Source: Methylophaga sp. (GTDB taxonomy: Bacteria; Pseudomonadota; Gammaproteobacteria; Nitrosococcales; Methylophagaceae). Taken from it: a stretch of 35,760 nucleotides of DNA. Positions 26,109 through 33,862 of this stretch are shown here, one piece after another. The notes under the pieces were generated by a model, which made no database searches, was not told the DNA's origin, and saw only the letters and a program-made list of their open reading frames with translations. Every line of letters starts with the position of its first letter. Within the stretch, counting starts at the first letter, position 1. The stretch lies in contig JALSLH010000074.1 in assembly GCA_026988435.1 (NCBI GenBank), positions 1 through 35,760 of the forward strand, in the 5' to 3' direction. The position numbers were made by a program, and so were the translations under genes.

Positions 26109-26849
26109 ATGGATAGTCTTAGCATTATTGGTCTAATTGTAGGGTTTGGCGCTATCTTTGCTGGTCAGCAATTAGATGGGGGCCATCTTGATACGATCCT
26201 TAATGCGGTGGCATTTTTAATAGTGCTAGGAGGAACGCTTGGTGCCGTCATGCTACAAACCCCTTTCAGAACATTTATGCGCGCATTGCAAATGCTAAAA
26301 TGGGTGTTTATACCGCCAAAACAGCCATTAGAAGCCACCTTAGATAAAATTATCGAGTGGAATCAAATTGCACGTAAAGAAGGTTTATTTAAATTAGAAA
26401 CCGTCGCTATCCTTGAGGATGATTTGTTCACCCAAAAAGGATTACAACTCATTGCCGATGGTGCTTCTCCCGAAATGATTCGAGAAGTGTTAGAAAACGA
26501 TCTAGATATTCAAGAATACCGTGATATTCAATCAGCAAAAGTATTTGATGCCATGGGGGGCTATTCTCCTACAATCGGTATTATTGGCGCTGTCTTAGGT
26601 TTAATTCATGTTATGGGAAACCTTGCTGACCCTTCGTCACTGGGTGCTGGGATTGCTGTTGCATTTATTGCCACAATTTACGGTGTTGCATTTGCAAACT
26701 TACTCTTTCTACCCATAGGTAATAAGTTAAAAGCACTTATCGATAACCGTTCCCACATGCAAACAATGCTTATTGAAGGCTTAATCGGTGTTGCTAATGG
26801 CGATAACCCGCGAAATATTGAAACTCGCTTACAAGCATACCTTAACTAA
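26109..26849 (+). CDS. motC: Flagellar stator protein MotC (MotA/PomA family)
   Basis: A 246-residue four-TM stator subunit. Typical features are 'GQQLDGGHLDTILNAVAFLIVLGGT' in the first helices, the cytoplasmic loop 'RDIQSAKVFDAMGGYSPTIGIIGAVLGLIHVMGNLADP', and the last helix 'GIAVAFIATIYGVAFANLLF'. It matches Pseudomonas MotC better than E. coli MotA. With MotD it forms an ion channel, probably proton-driven. It normally follows cheB; here it follows cheA after 54 bases. Its Shine-Dalgarno is weak and far (GTGGA). Confidence 0.95.
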   Translation: MDSLSIIGLIVGFGAIFAGQQLDGGHLDTILNAVAFLIVLGGTLGAVMLQTPFRTFMRALQMLKWVFIPPKQPLEATLDKIIEWNQIARKEGLFKLETVAILEDDLFTQKGLQLIADGASPEMIREVLENDLDIQEYRDIQSAKVFDAMGGYSPTIGIIGAVLGLIHVMGNLADPSSLGAGIAVAFIATIYGVAFANLLFLPIGNKLKALIDNRSHMQTMLIEGLIGVANGDNPRNIETRLQAYLN

Positions 26850-26860
26850 TAATTATCGCT

Positions 26861-27724
26861 ATGGCCCGCCGAAGAAAAAAACAGGAAGAGCATATAAATC
26901 ATGAACGTTGGCTAGTATCTTACGCTGATTTTATTACTTTGCTATTCGCTTTTTTTGTAGTGATGTATTCAATTTCATCTGTAAATACAAGCAAATACCG
27001 CGTTTTATCTGACACCTTAGAATCGGTGTTTTCAAGCCCTGGTAGCACTAACCCTATCCAACTTGAAGAGTATGATACAACAGCACCCCCTGAACAGACG
27101 CCTATAAATTTAATTGAGTTACCGCACACACCGCCACCCGTTCCAGACAAAACAATTAGAACAATTAATGATTTATCACAACAATTTAATTCTACTTTTG
27201 CAGAAAAAATTGAAAGTAAAGACATATCCATTAAACAAGGTAATAATTGGCTGGAATTAGAAATAAAATCCAGTGCTTTATTCTATAGCGGTGAATCGCG
27301 TCTTGAAAGAACCGCCATTCCTATTCTTGCCAAGGCGGCTGAAATTCTGAAAACATCCTCCAACCCTGTTCAAGTTGAAGGTTTCACCGATAACCAACCG
27401 ATAAGTACACCACGTTTTCCTTCAAACTGGGAATTATCCGCTGCCCGTGCAGCTAGTGTTGTTCACCTGTTAAACCGCTATGGCGTATCTCCCACACGTA
27501 TGTCAGCCATTGGTTATGGAGAATTTAAACCTATTGCAGATAATGCAAGTGATGAAGGACGTCAAAAAAATAGACGTATTGTACTTGTAGTATTAGGCGG
27601 TGAAGATAGTAGGCGCTCAATAGATACATTTGTACCGACAACATTATCTCCTATTTCACCTATAGTACCTGCTAGCCCCCAAACCAGATCGGTACAACAA
27701 CCTACCGCTATAGGCGCTCAATGA
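26861..27724 (+). CDS. motD: Flagellar stator protein MotD (MotB/OmpA family)
   Basis: A 287-residue stator subunit with a short basic N-terminus and one TM helix about 19-38, containing the essential ion-binding Asp (D23 in S-Y-A-D-F-I-T-L-L). A Pro-rich plug/linker (about 60-100) leads to an OmpA-like peptidoglycan-binding domain (about 125-245: 'VEGFTDNQPISTPRFPSNWELSAARA' region, 'YGEFKPIADNASDEGRQKNRRI'). The C-terminal 40 residues are Pro/Ser/Thr-rich and probably disordered. It overlaps the ParA-like gene by four bases. Confidence 0.95.
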   Translation: MARRRKKQEEHINHERWLVSYADFITLLFAFFVVMYSISSVNTSKYRVLSDTLESVFSSPGSTNPIQLEEYDTTAPPEQTPINLIELPHTPPPVPDKTIRTINDLSQQFNSTFAEKIESKDISIKQGNNWLELEIKSSALFYSGESRLERTAIPILAKAAEILKTSSNPVQVEGFTDNQPISTPRFPSNWELSAARAASVVHLLNRYGVSPTRMSAIGYGEFKPIADNASDEGRQKNRRIVLVVLGGEDSRRSIDTFVPTTLSPISPIVPASPQTRSVQQPTAIGAQ

Positions 27725-28521
27725 CCATTTGGGCTGTTGCCAACCAAAAAGGTGGGGTGGGCAAAACGACTACCGTAGTAAGTCTTGCTGGTTTATTGGC
27801 ACAACAAGGTCAACCTACACTTGTGCTTGATATGGATCCACATGGTTCACTCACCACCTATTTTGGACATGATCCAGATACAATAGAAAATAGTATCTAC
27901 TCGCTTTTTCAAAAGAGTGATAGCAGCCCCAATGCTGCATTATTTAATTCCTTACAAAAGACCAATATCGATAATCTCTATTTATTACCGGGCTCCACAG
28001 CCATGGCGACACTCGATCGCCAACTAGGAACACAAGGTGGTAAAGGCTTAGTTATTAAGTCGAATTTAGCATTATTAGCTGACCGGTTTCCAAATATATT
28101 AATTGATTGCCCGCCCATGCTAGGCGTACTTATGATTAACGCACTTGCGGCTTGTGATCAATTGCTCATACCTGTGCAGACTGAGTTTCTAGCTCTAAAA
28201 GGCTTGGAACGCATGTTACACACCTTAGAAATGATCAATCATGCTCGCAATCAAGGCTTGCCATATCTGATAGTTCCCACTATGTTTGATCGCCGCACAC
28301 GCGCATCAACCCAAAGCCTGCGAATGTTGCGTGAAAAATATAATGACGGCGTATGGGATAGTGTTATACCTATTGATACACAGTTTCGTGACGCAAGCAA
28401 AGTCGGTATTCCGCTACCATCGATGAATGAAAAATCTCGAGGCTCTCTAGCCTATAAGCAATTACTCCAACACCTAACAGGCCCGCAACAAGATATAGAG
28501 AAATTGCCTCGTGTCTTCTAA
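27721..28521 (+). CDS. ParA-like ATPase of the chemotaxis cluster (ParC type)
   Basis: A 266-residue ParA/Soj ATPase with the deviant Walker A 'ANQKGGVGKTTTVVSLAGLL', 'LVLDMDPHGSLTTYFG' and 'NILIDCPPMLG'. In Vibrio and Pseudomonas the gene at this position (between stator or cheB genes and the ParP/CheW genes) guides chemosensory arrays to the cell pole; that role is inferred from position. There is no parB partner or parS-like repeat nearby, which argues against chromosome segregation. It overlaps motD by four bases and the next gene by eleven. Confidence 0.9.
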   Translation: MTIWAVANQKGGVGKTTTVVSLAGLLAQQGQPTLVLDMDPHGSLTTYFGHDPDTIENSIYSLFQKSDSSPNAALFNSLQKTNIDNLYLLPGSTAMATLDRQLGTQGGKGLVIKSNLALLADRFPNILIDCPPMLGVLMINALAACDQLLIPVQTEFLALKGLERMLHTLEMINHARNQGLPYLIVPTMFDRRTRASTQSLRMLREKYNDGVWDSVIPIDTQFRDASKVGIPLPSMNEKSRGSLAYKQLLQHLTGPQQDIEKLPRVF

Positions 28522-29095
28522 ACCGACCAAATTAGTAGATCAGGATCAAGCGCTTTCTGTTTATTTAAAGGATATGTTGCTTATTCCTTCAGGTACAAAC
28601 GAGACTTCTGAACCTTCACTCACACTTGAACAAACTATAGAACAAGCCAAGTCAATAACGAACAATAAAGATTGGCACGCCTCAGATTTTCAAGCACTTA
28701 TGTTCGATGTGCAAGGACTTAAATTAGCCATTCCGCTACACGATCTAAATGGTATTTTAACGTGGCCAGAAAAACCATTACCTAAGATACCTGACAAACC
28801 CAACTGGTATCTCGGCTTATATAGCCAAGATCATCAACATACCCAAGTGATTGATACCAGTCATATTGTATTACCCAGTCAATATCAAGACCGTAACAAT
28901 ACATCGCAGTTTATTATTACTATTGATAATGGGAAATGGGGCTTAGCGTGCAATAAAGTCGAAAGTGTTGTTACACTATCACCCGATAAAGTACGTTGGC
29001 GGCAACATTCTGGTAAGCGTCCTTGGCTTGCAGGAACAGTATTAGAGAAAATGTGTAGCATTCTGAACATTGCAGAGCTCGTAAAGGAATTTTAA
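28511..29095 (+). CDS. CheW-domain protein, ParP-like
   Basis: A 194-residue protein with a variable N-terminus (1-55) and a CheW-like domain (about 60-192: 'ALMFDVQGLKLAIPLHDLNGILTW', 'GLYSQDHQHTQVIDT', 'GLACNKVESVVTLSPDKVRW'). Based on its place directly after the ParA-like gene and before cheW, it corresponds to the ParP/PA1463 group that links array, CheA and ParC. The start is GTG inside the end of the upstream gene. The real CheW is the next gene, so this is unlikely to be the sole coupling protein. Confidence 0.85.
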   Translation: MSSKPTKLVDQDQALSVYLKDMLLIPSGTNETSEPSLTLEQTIEQAKSITNNKDWHASDFQALMFDVQGLKLAIPLHDLNGILTWPEKPLPKIPDKPNWYLGLYSQDHQHTQVIDTSHIVLPSQYQDRNNTSQFIITIDNGKWGLACNKVESVVTLSPDKVRWRQHSGKRPWLAGTVLEKMCSILNIAELVKEF

Positions 29096-29098
29096 GTC

Positions 29099-29114
29099 TG
29101 GCATGAACGATGCA
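29099..29114 (+). promoter_or_regulatory. Possible sigma-54 promoter upstream of cheW
   Basis: TGGCAT-N5-ATGCA has GG and GC exactly 12 bases apart, as RpoN sites require, but two flanking positions differ from the best consensus. It lies in the 86-base gap before cheW, the largest gap inside the chemotaxis block. Confidence 0.35.
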
Positions 29115-29181
29115 TTCATATGTGTAACAACTGTCTGTATTTTGGCAGAATTTTAAGTAAAAACATCAAGGTTAAAGAATA

Positions 29182-29658
29182 ATGAGCGAACAAGATGATG
29201 AAATAGCAGATCCAATTCTTCAATGGGTAACTTATCAACTAGAAGATGAAGTCTATGGCATTAATGTTATGCAAGTACAAGAAGTGCTTCGTATAACAGA
29301 AATAGCACCTGTACCTGGCGCTCCAAGTTATGTATTAGGCATTATTAATCTTCGCGGTAGCGTTGTGACAGTCATTGATACACGCAGTCGATTTGGTTTA
29401 ATGCCAAAAGAAACAGATGACCTTTCTCGCATCATTATTGTGGAAGTAAATGGCAATGTCATTGGCATGTTGGTTGATAGTGTTGCCGAAGTTGTTTATC
29501 TACATCAATCTGAAATTGATACTGCTCCAAGTGTGAGCAATGATGACAGCTCTCGCTTTATTCAAGGTGTATGTAGTCGAGAAGATTACTTGCTGATTAT
29601 TGTTGACGTTGATAAGTTCTTATCCGAAGAAGAAACGGCAGATTTTGCTAGTTTTTAA
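29182..29658 (+). CDS. cheW: Chemotaxis coupling protein CheW
   Basis: A 158-residue cytoplasmic coupling protein that joins receptors to CheA. The family segments are 'WVTYQLEDEVYGINVMQVQEVLR', 'PGAPSYVLGIINLRGSVVTVIDTR' and 'GMLVDSVAEVVYL'. An 86-base upstream gap with a possible sigma-54 site suggests it may have its own promoter in addition to read-through. Confidence 0.97.
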   Translation: MSEQDDEIADPILQWVTYQLEDEVYGINVMQVQEVLRITEIAPVPGAPSYVLGIINLRGSVVTVIDTRSRFGLMPKETDDLSRIIIVEVNGNVIGMLVDSVAEVVYLHQSEIDTAPSVSNDDSSRFIQGVCSREDYLLIIVDVDKFLSEEETADFASF

Positions 29659-29682
29659 TTAGGCATAGAACAATTATTTATC

Positions 29683-29859
29683 ATGGCAGAGAACATTAAC
29701 CCTACTCAGCCTGTAGTACCCGCTTTACCGATAAAACCGTCTCACAATAAGCAACAAGACAAAAATAAAAATGAAAGCCCTAAAAAGGATACACATGATG
29801 ATGATAAGCAAGGCCCAGCAGAGCGTCCCCATCATGGATTATTCGATGAATATGTATGA
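29683..29859 (+). CDS. Small charged Pro/Lys/Asp-rich protein (58 aa) between cheW and DUF2802
   Basis: An intact 58-residue frame. It starts M-A-E-N-I-N-P-T-Q-P with a Pro/Val-rich segment 'PVVPALPIKPS', then a Lys/Asn/Asp/His-rich middle without predicted structure, and ends in a conserved-looking L-F-D-E-Y-V. No signal peptide or TM is present. It fills most of the gap between cheW and the DUF2802 gene, in the same direction, with the next gene's AGGAG shortly after its stop. I do not recognise a named family, though I recall similar small proteins at this position in other gammaproteobacteria. The Shine-Dalgarno is weak, so confidence is moderate. Confidence 0.55.
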   Translation: MAENINPTQPVVPALPIKPSHNKQQDKNKNESPKKDTHDDDKQGPAERPHHGLFDEYV

Positions 29860-29884
29860 CACTCTCAATTAGGAGTACAATAAT

Positions 29885-30283
29885 ATGATTATTACTACAA
29901 CAATTATTATCGCCGCAGCATTAGCAATTATTACATTAATCGTAGTCACCACTAGCTATCGATTGTTTAAACTAAACCGAATGCAAGCAGAAAAAATTGC
30001 CGGTTTGCAAAGCCAATTATCGGTATTATGTGCCGGTGCTGTTGGTACTGATGATCGCATTCATAAATTTGAACAAACACTCTCCACATTGCAAGAACGG
30101 CATAATACGCTATCACTTGGCACAACCTCTTCTCCACAGTCATATGAACATGCCATTCGTCTTGCCAGAAAAGGGGTGAGCATTGATCAGTTGATTGATA
30201 ACTGCAACTTAAGTGATGAAGAAGCCCATTTAATCAGTCGTCTTCATGGTGATAGTGATGAAGATCAGCAAGAGTTGCATTAA
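29885..30283 (+). CDS. DUF2802 membrane-anchored protein
   Basis: A 132-residue protein with one N-terminal TM helix (about 4-24), a coiled-coil-like stretch (about 30-75) and a C-terminal segment 'HAIRLARKGVSIDQLIDNCNLSDEEAHLISRLHG' typical of DUF2802, which looks like a small helix-turn-helix. The same family follows cheW in Pseudomonas. Function is unknown; by position it is tied to motility. A clear AGGAG lies nine bases before the ATG. It converges with the flhX-like gene with one base between stops and no visible terminator. Confidence 0.85.
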   Translation: MIITTTIIIAAALAIITLIVVTTSYRLFKLNRMQAEKIAGLQSQLSVLCAGAVGTDDRIHKFEQTLSTLQERHNTLSLGTTSSPQSYEHAIRLARKGVSIDQLIDNCNLSDEEAHLISRLHGDSDEDQQELH

Positions 30284-30284
30284 T

Positions 30285-30572
30285 CTACATTGATTTATTC
30301 AGAGGATCCTTAGGCACTTTGCCAGCAATAAAATAGGTATAAGCAATAATTTCAGCAATCACACGATAAAGTAATGGCGGGATCTCCTCACCCAACTCTA
30401 AATCACTTAAAAGCGCAGCTAGCATCACGTCTTCTCGCAACGGCACACCATGTTCTTTTGCAATGCGTATAATTTCTTGTGCAATATCACCTTCACCTGT
30501 AGCCGTTACAACAGGCGCATTATCACCATCATATTGTAGTGCGATAGCACGAAGCGGTTCATTCTGAGTCAT
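30285..30572 (-). CDS. Stand-alone FlhB C-terminal-domain protein (FlhX type)
   Basis: A 95-residue protein matching the FlhB/YscU cytoplasmic domain after the cleavage site: 'IALQYDGDNAPVVTATGEGDIAQEIIRIAKEHGVPL', then 'LGEEIPPLLYRVIAEIIAYTYFIAGK'. It has no TM helices and no NPTH, so it resembles only the post-cleavage FlhB-CC part. Such FlhX proteins may substitute for or modulate FlhB in substrate switching. It overlaps fliK, on the same strand, by four bases (ATGA), pairing it with the switching ruler. Confidence 0.9.
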   Translation of the reverse strand: MTQNEPLRAIALQYDGDNAPVVTATGEGDIAQEIIRIAKEHGVPLREDVMLAALLSDLELGEEIPPLLYRVIAEIIAYTYFIAGKVPKDPLNKSM

Positions 30573-32164
30573 ACTGATATATCCACTTTTGAAACAGGTT
30601 CTATTTGATAATGCTTATCTATAACCGTCGCTTCAGCCACATTGCCACAGACACAACTCATCTGGCTTGATGTCACACCTAATTCATTTAACGAAGCAAT
30701 AAGTGTATCCATATTATCTTCTAGTAACGTTGCACTTTCATTTCGCTCTGCACGAAAAACCACTTTGACATCCTCATCCACCAAGGTCACTGTCGCCTGC
30801 ACCGGCCCTAAATTTTGCGTATCTAAACGCAGCTGAACATTCCATATTTCATCATCTTGCTTACCTTCTTTTTTATGCTGATCAATCTGCATATGCAGTA
30901 AATCCAAATTTTGCTTATCTTTGATAGGTATATCAAATAACCAACTCGCCGCTGCTGTCGTACTAGTGTCTCCCTCTCTCAACATTAGCAATTGGTTTAA
31001 CTGCAATTTGTTATACACTCCTTCGACTTCTTTAAACATCACCATCAACTCAGCCAAATTAAGTGGCATTTGTCTACCCGCTGTTGCAGCATTCGGCGAG
31101 CCTGATTGTGACAGCATCTGTGTTAACAATAATGCTTGCTCCTTATTCAATAAACCGGGGAGCAATGATTGAACAGCCGCAGGCGAGGCAGCAGTCTTCC
31201 CTGATAATAAAACATGTAACAACTGCTCAACTGTTTTACCTTGTGAAGCTAAGGCTGATAAAACTTGTGCTGGCAGTTTATTCATTTTCTCACCACTTTC
31301 TGAACCACGAACTTGCGACATGACGGTTTCTATTGCCGCTAAAACCTTCACTAAATTTGCCTTAAAATCTTGATTACTAACAGTCGGTTGATTCAGCAAT
31401 TTGTTTTCAGAAAATGTGCCTGATAGCGACATCGCTTGTTTTAATGAGTTCGACTGCGTCACCGCTGTTTTATCTAGTGAAGATTGAATTAAATTGGTGA
31501 TTGCTGACTGCATAGAATCGGGAATAATTTTATTTTGCAATGAACTAACTAACCCCGACAAACTCGGGTTAAGCACCTGCTGCCCAAGTAATTGTTGCAA
31601 TCTACCCGCTATCTGATAATGACCTAACGCGGGTTGTAATCGTATATTTAATGGCTTAACAGACACAATATCCATCATTAATTTATCGCCCAGCTTAAAT
31701 TGCTTAGAAAGCTGTGAAATATCAATATCAAACTGCTGAACAAATGATTGTGTCGAATTCAATGAATTCTGCACCGCAACTGTCTGAACCAGTACCCGCC
31801 CTTGTGCTAATAACTTTAAAATTTCAACAGGTAGCTGCTGACCTACTTGCAAATTTGATATGAGTTTTTGATTGTTTTCTGCTACAACTAACTTTAAAAC
31901 AGTCTTGCCTGATTGTTCAACCCATTCCAACTGAATTTTCTGGCCAGCTTTCAAATCAACAGGTGTACGCAACTGCAATACTCTATCGTCAACTTTTATT
32001 GACACCCTATCCGCCGCAAGTGCAGCCTGCATCACACGTGCTTCAATGCGTTGTCCAATGACTTTTTCAACAAGCATCGTTTTGGGAATATCTCGAACAA
32101 ATCCAATATGATTTTTGTTTGACTGTGGAATAATCACACTCACGCCTATTTTCAAGTTATACAA
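30569..32164 (-). CDS. fliK: Flagellar hook-length control protein FliK
   Basis: A 531-residue secreted ruler. The N-terminal half is Gln/Leu/Ser-rich and poorly conserved, and the C-terminal Flg_hook domain (about 425-515) is clear ('LRLDTQNLGPVQATVTLVDEDVKVVFRAERNESATLL', 'LNELGV'). It measures hook length and triggers FlhB switching. In Pseudomonas fliK sits upstream of fliL; here it is on the opposite strand at the far end of the block. The start is uncertain: the longest frame begins with TTG without a Shine-Dalgarno, and a GTG eight codons further in is possible. Confidence 0.88.
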   Translation of the reverse strand: MYNLKIGVSVIIPQSNKNHIGFVRDIPKTMLVEKVIGQRIEARVMQAALAADRVSIKVDDRVLQLRTPVDLKAGQKIQLEWVEQSGKTVLKLVVAENNQKLISNLQVGQQLPVEILKLLAQGRVLVQTVAVQNSLNSTQSFVQQFDIDISQLSKQFKLGDKLMMDIVSVKPLNIRLQPALGHYQIAGRLQQLLGQQVLNPSLSGLVSSLQNKIIPDSMQSAITNLIQSSLDKTAVTQSNSLKQAMSLSGTFSENKLLNQPTVSNQDFKANLVKVLAAIETVMSQVRGSESGEKMNKLPAQVLSALASQGKTVEQLLHVLLSGKTAASPAAVQSLLPGLLNKEQALLLTQMLSQSGSPNAATAGRQMPLNLAELMVMFKEVEGVYNKLQLNQLLMLREGDTSTTAAASWLFDIPIKDKQNLDLLHMQIDQHKKEGKQDDEIWNVQLRLDTQNLGPVQATVTLVDEDVKVVFRAERNESATLLEDNMDTLIASLNELGVTSSQMSCVCGNVAEATVIDKHYQIEPVSKVDISV

Positions 32165-32175
32165 AGATAATGCTA

Positions 32176-32213
32176 GTATATACCCATGGGAAATTCAATA
32201 TTATGGTATATAC
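32176..32213. repeat. Two GTATATAC palindromes 30 bp apart in the fliK/pentapeptide divergent region
   Basis: Perfect 8-bp palindromes lie at 32176-32183 and 32206-32213, centred 30 bp (about three helical turns) apart. They flank the start codon of the plus-strand gene, which itself sits in the palindrome CCCATGGG (32183-32190). They could be a regulator pair-site or overlapping -10 boxes. Confidence 0.35.
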
Positions 32214-33049
32214 GTGAGCATAGCGGCACAGTAACGGGTCCCTTTAGCGTCTCGATAATAAATAATCAATTCTCTCTTCAACGCCTAAAAGCCAACGATG
32301 AAGTCAGCACCGACAAAATTAACTGGCGCCCCTTGTCGAGATGGCCTGATCTTCAAAAAATCCATAGTGAAAATGCTGTTAAACAACTGGATGAGCGCAA
32401 TGGTTTTGATAGGCGGAATAAACAACAAGCTAGTGATAATGCCACTCAAAGAAGTGACAATGAACGTAGAATGCTTGAAAATGATGAAGATATTCAGCGA
32501 CGCCAACGCCGAACTAAACTTATGCAAAAATTTCGGCAACGTAAACAAACCTTCTTCTGGCCGACATTTACGCTTATATCGCTTAGTCTCTTGGTTCTTT
32601 TTATCGGTGTTTTTTATGCAGAATCATTCCCCACATCGCTCTCAAGCTGTGACAAACCTGCCGCCACACATGTCAACTGGGAAAATTGCTTAAAACCAAA
32701 GATAAACCTAGAAAATAAAGACCTCAGCAATGCTCAGCTTCGTAATAGCCAGCTATCTGAAAGTAATTTGATGAATACAAAATTAAATGGCGCCAATCTT
32801 TCCTATGCTGATTTACATGGCAGCAACCTTAGTTATAGCCAAATACAAAACACCAATATGAAAGGTGCAGATCTAAGCAATGTTGATTTAAGTTATGCCG
32901 ATTTGAGCAATAGTGATTTATCTTATGCCGATCTTCGCAAAGCGAATTTAGGGGGTAGCAAACTAGATAATGTACGCTTTGATCATGCTATTTGGATTGA
33001 TGGGCGCATATGCGCACCCCAGTCTATTGGTCAATGTAATGAATATTGA
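32186..33049 (+). CDS. GYF_2 domain - TM - periplasmic pentapeptide-repeat protein
   Basis: A 287-residue protein of unusual layout. An N-terminal GYF_2-like domain ('WYIREHSGTVTGPFSV', about 7-55) is followed by a highly charged, Arg/Gln/Asp-rich segment (about 70-120), one TM helix (about 123-145) with RQRKQ before it, and about twenty pentapeptide repeats (174-273) ending in W270-I-D-G-R-I-C276 and C284. The basic N-side predicts GYF inside and the repeats outside. Paired cysteines C155/C168 and C276/C284 at the two ends of the coil fit periplasmic disulfide caps. Function is unknown. It has an almost leaderless start, divergent from fliK, and overlaps the next gene. Confidence 0.8.
   Translation: MGNSILWYIREHSGTVTGPFSVSIINNQFSLQRLKANDEVSTDKINWRPLSRWPDLQKIHSENAVKQLDERNGFDRRNKQQASDNATQRSDNERRMLENDEDIQRRQRRTKLMQKFRQRKQTFFWPTFTLISLSLLVLFIGVFYAESFPTSLSSCDKPAATHVNWENCLKPKINLENKDLSNAQLRNSQLSESNLMNTKLNGANLSYADLHGSNLSYSQIQNTNMKGADLSNVDLSYADLSNSDLSYADLRKANLGGSKLDNVRFDHAIWIDGRICAPQSIGQCNEY
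33004..33015. repeat. 12-bp perfect palindrome GCGCATATGCGC
   Basis: It lies in the last codons of the pentapeptide gene, 24 bases upstream of the next start. It may be an mRNA hairpin, an operator or chance. Confidence 0.3.
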
Positions 33050-33443
33050 TGCCATCAATTACCCCATCGTTGAGACTTTCGTGCCATCGAGTTTATATGA
33101 AGGTATGCCTGAAATAACAAATGTTCAATATGATTTATGGTTATTACAAATTACTGCACGATTCCAGAATGTAGATAACCCTGTGTATATTACTTTTGAT
33201 GGTGTTAGAGGGTTCCGTGTATTGGATGAAGGTGATCTATTAGAATTCTGGAATCCAGAAATAAGAAAGAATGGTTGGCTTTGGCTTGTTAAAAAAGGTG
33301 GCTGGTTTGACCTTGAGTCATTTCGAGCTGGCTTTGTATCTGGTATTACAAATAGATATGATGAATACTTAATCCTTGGAGAAAATGAATGCGTGAGTGT
33401 AATTACGGATAGACAACCAGTTATTTCAACACCAAATCCCTAA
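33039..33443 (+). CDS. Uncharacterised small protein
   Basis: A 134-residue soluble protein starting MNIDAINYPIVETF. Its core 'YITFDGVRGFRVLDEGDLLEFW', then GWLWLVKKGGWFDLESFRAG-F-x-SG and EYLILGENECVSV, matches, from memory, a widespread family of small uncharacterised proteins often found as scattered single genes and sometimes resembling toxin-immunity proteins. I cannot name it. It overlaps the pentapeptide gene by eleven bases and has no Shine-Dalgarno. A longer in-frame start at 32970 would add a hydrophobic segment, but that stretch is inside the pentapeptide coding sequence and is less likely. Confidence 0.7.
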   Translation: MNIDAINYPIVETFVPSSLYEGMPEITNVQYDLWLLQITARFQNVDNPVYITFDGVRGFRVLDEGDLLEFWNPEIRKNGWLWLVKKGGWFDLESFRAGFVSGITNRYDEYLILGENECVSVITDRQPVISTPNP

Positions 33444-33471
33444 CAAATCATTACCTTTATCAGCCTGTAGT

Positions 33472-33855
33472 TTAATGCAACGTCTGAGGAACAGCTAAAG
33501 TAAACGCTGGAATATCAACATCGAAACGTCCACCATCATCATCAATCATGGTGTAATGGCCTTGCATCATACCTACGGGTGTATCTAACATTGCCGCACT
33601 GGTATAAGTAAATTCTTGCTCTGGTACTAAATAGGGATGCTGGCCTACCACACCGTCACCTTCTACTTCTTGCTCAGTGCCATTACCACCGGTTATTTTC
33701 CAATAACGTGATAATAGTCGTGCGGGGTTGTTGCCTGCATTTTTTATGGTGATGGTGTAAGAAAACACGTAACGTTCGTTTTCGGGTTCAGATTTTGTCG
33801 CAAGATAGTTTGTTTTAATATTGATTGCGATTTTATTATTATTTTCTATTGTCAT
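33472..33855 (-). CDS. apaG: ApaG protein (Co2+/Mg2+ efflux-associated)
   Basis: A 127-residue protein of the ApaG family with an immunoglobulin-like/FN3 beta sandwich. Family segments are 'NERYVFSYTITIKNAGNNPARLLSRYW', 'EVEGDGVVGQHPYLVPEQEFTYTS', 'PVGMMQGHYTM' and 'FDVDIPAFTL'. The name comes from a link to Co2+ resistance and ApaH in enterobacteria; its biochemical role is not settled. It is adjacent to glk, on the same strand. Confidence 0.95.
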   Translation of the reverse strand: MTIENNNKIAINIKTNYLATKSEPENERYVFSYTITIKNAGNNPARLLSRYWKITGGNGTEQEVEGDGVVGQHPYLVPEQEFTYTSAAMLDTPVGMMQGHYTMIDDDGGRFDVDIPAFTLAVPQTLH

Positions 33856-33862
33856 CCATTCA

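Noticed and set aside
27721..28521. Chromosome-partition ParA with ParB
   Set aside because: No parB or parS repeats nearby; the position fits the chemotaxis ParC group.
29103..29156. 17-codon frame in the gap before cheW
   Set aside because: No Shine-Dalgarno, no resemblance, and the gap is better explained by a possible promoter.
32970..33038. Extra N-terminal 23 codons of the uncharacterised gene, looking like a signal peptide
   Set aside because: Those bases encode the conserved W-I-D-G-R-I-C cap of the pentapeptide protein in the other frame, which explains their composition.
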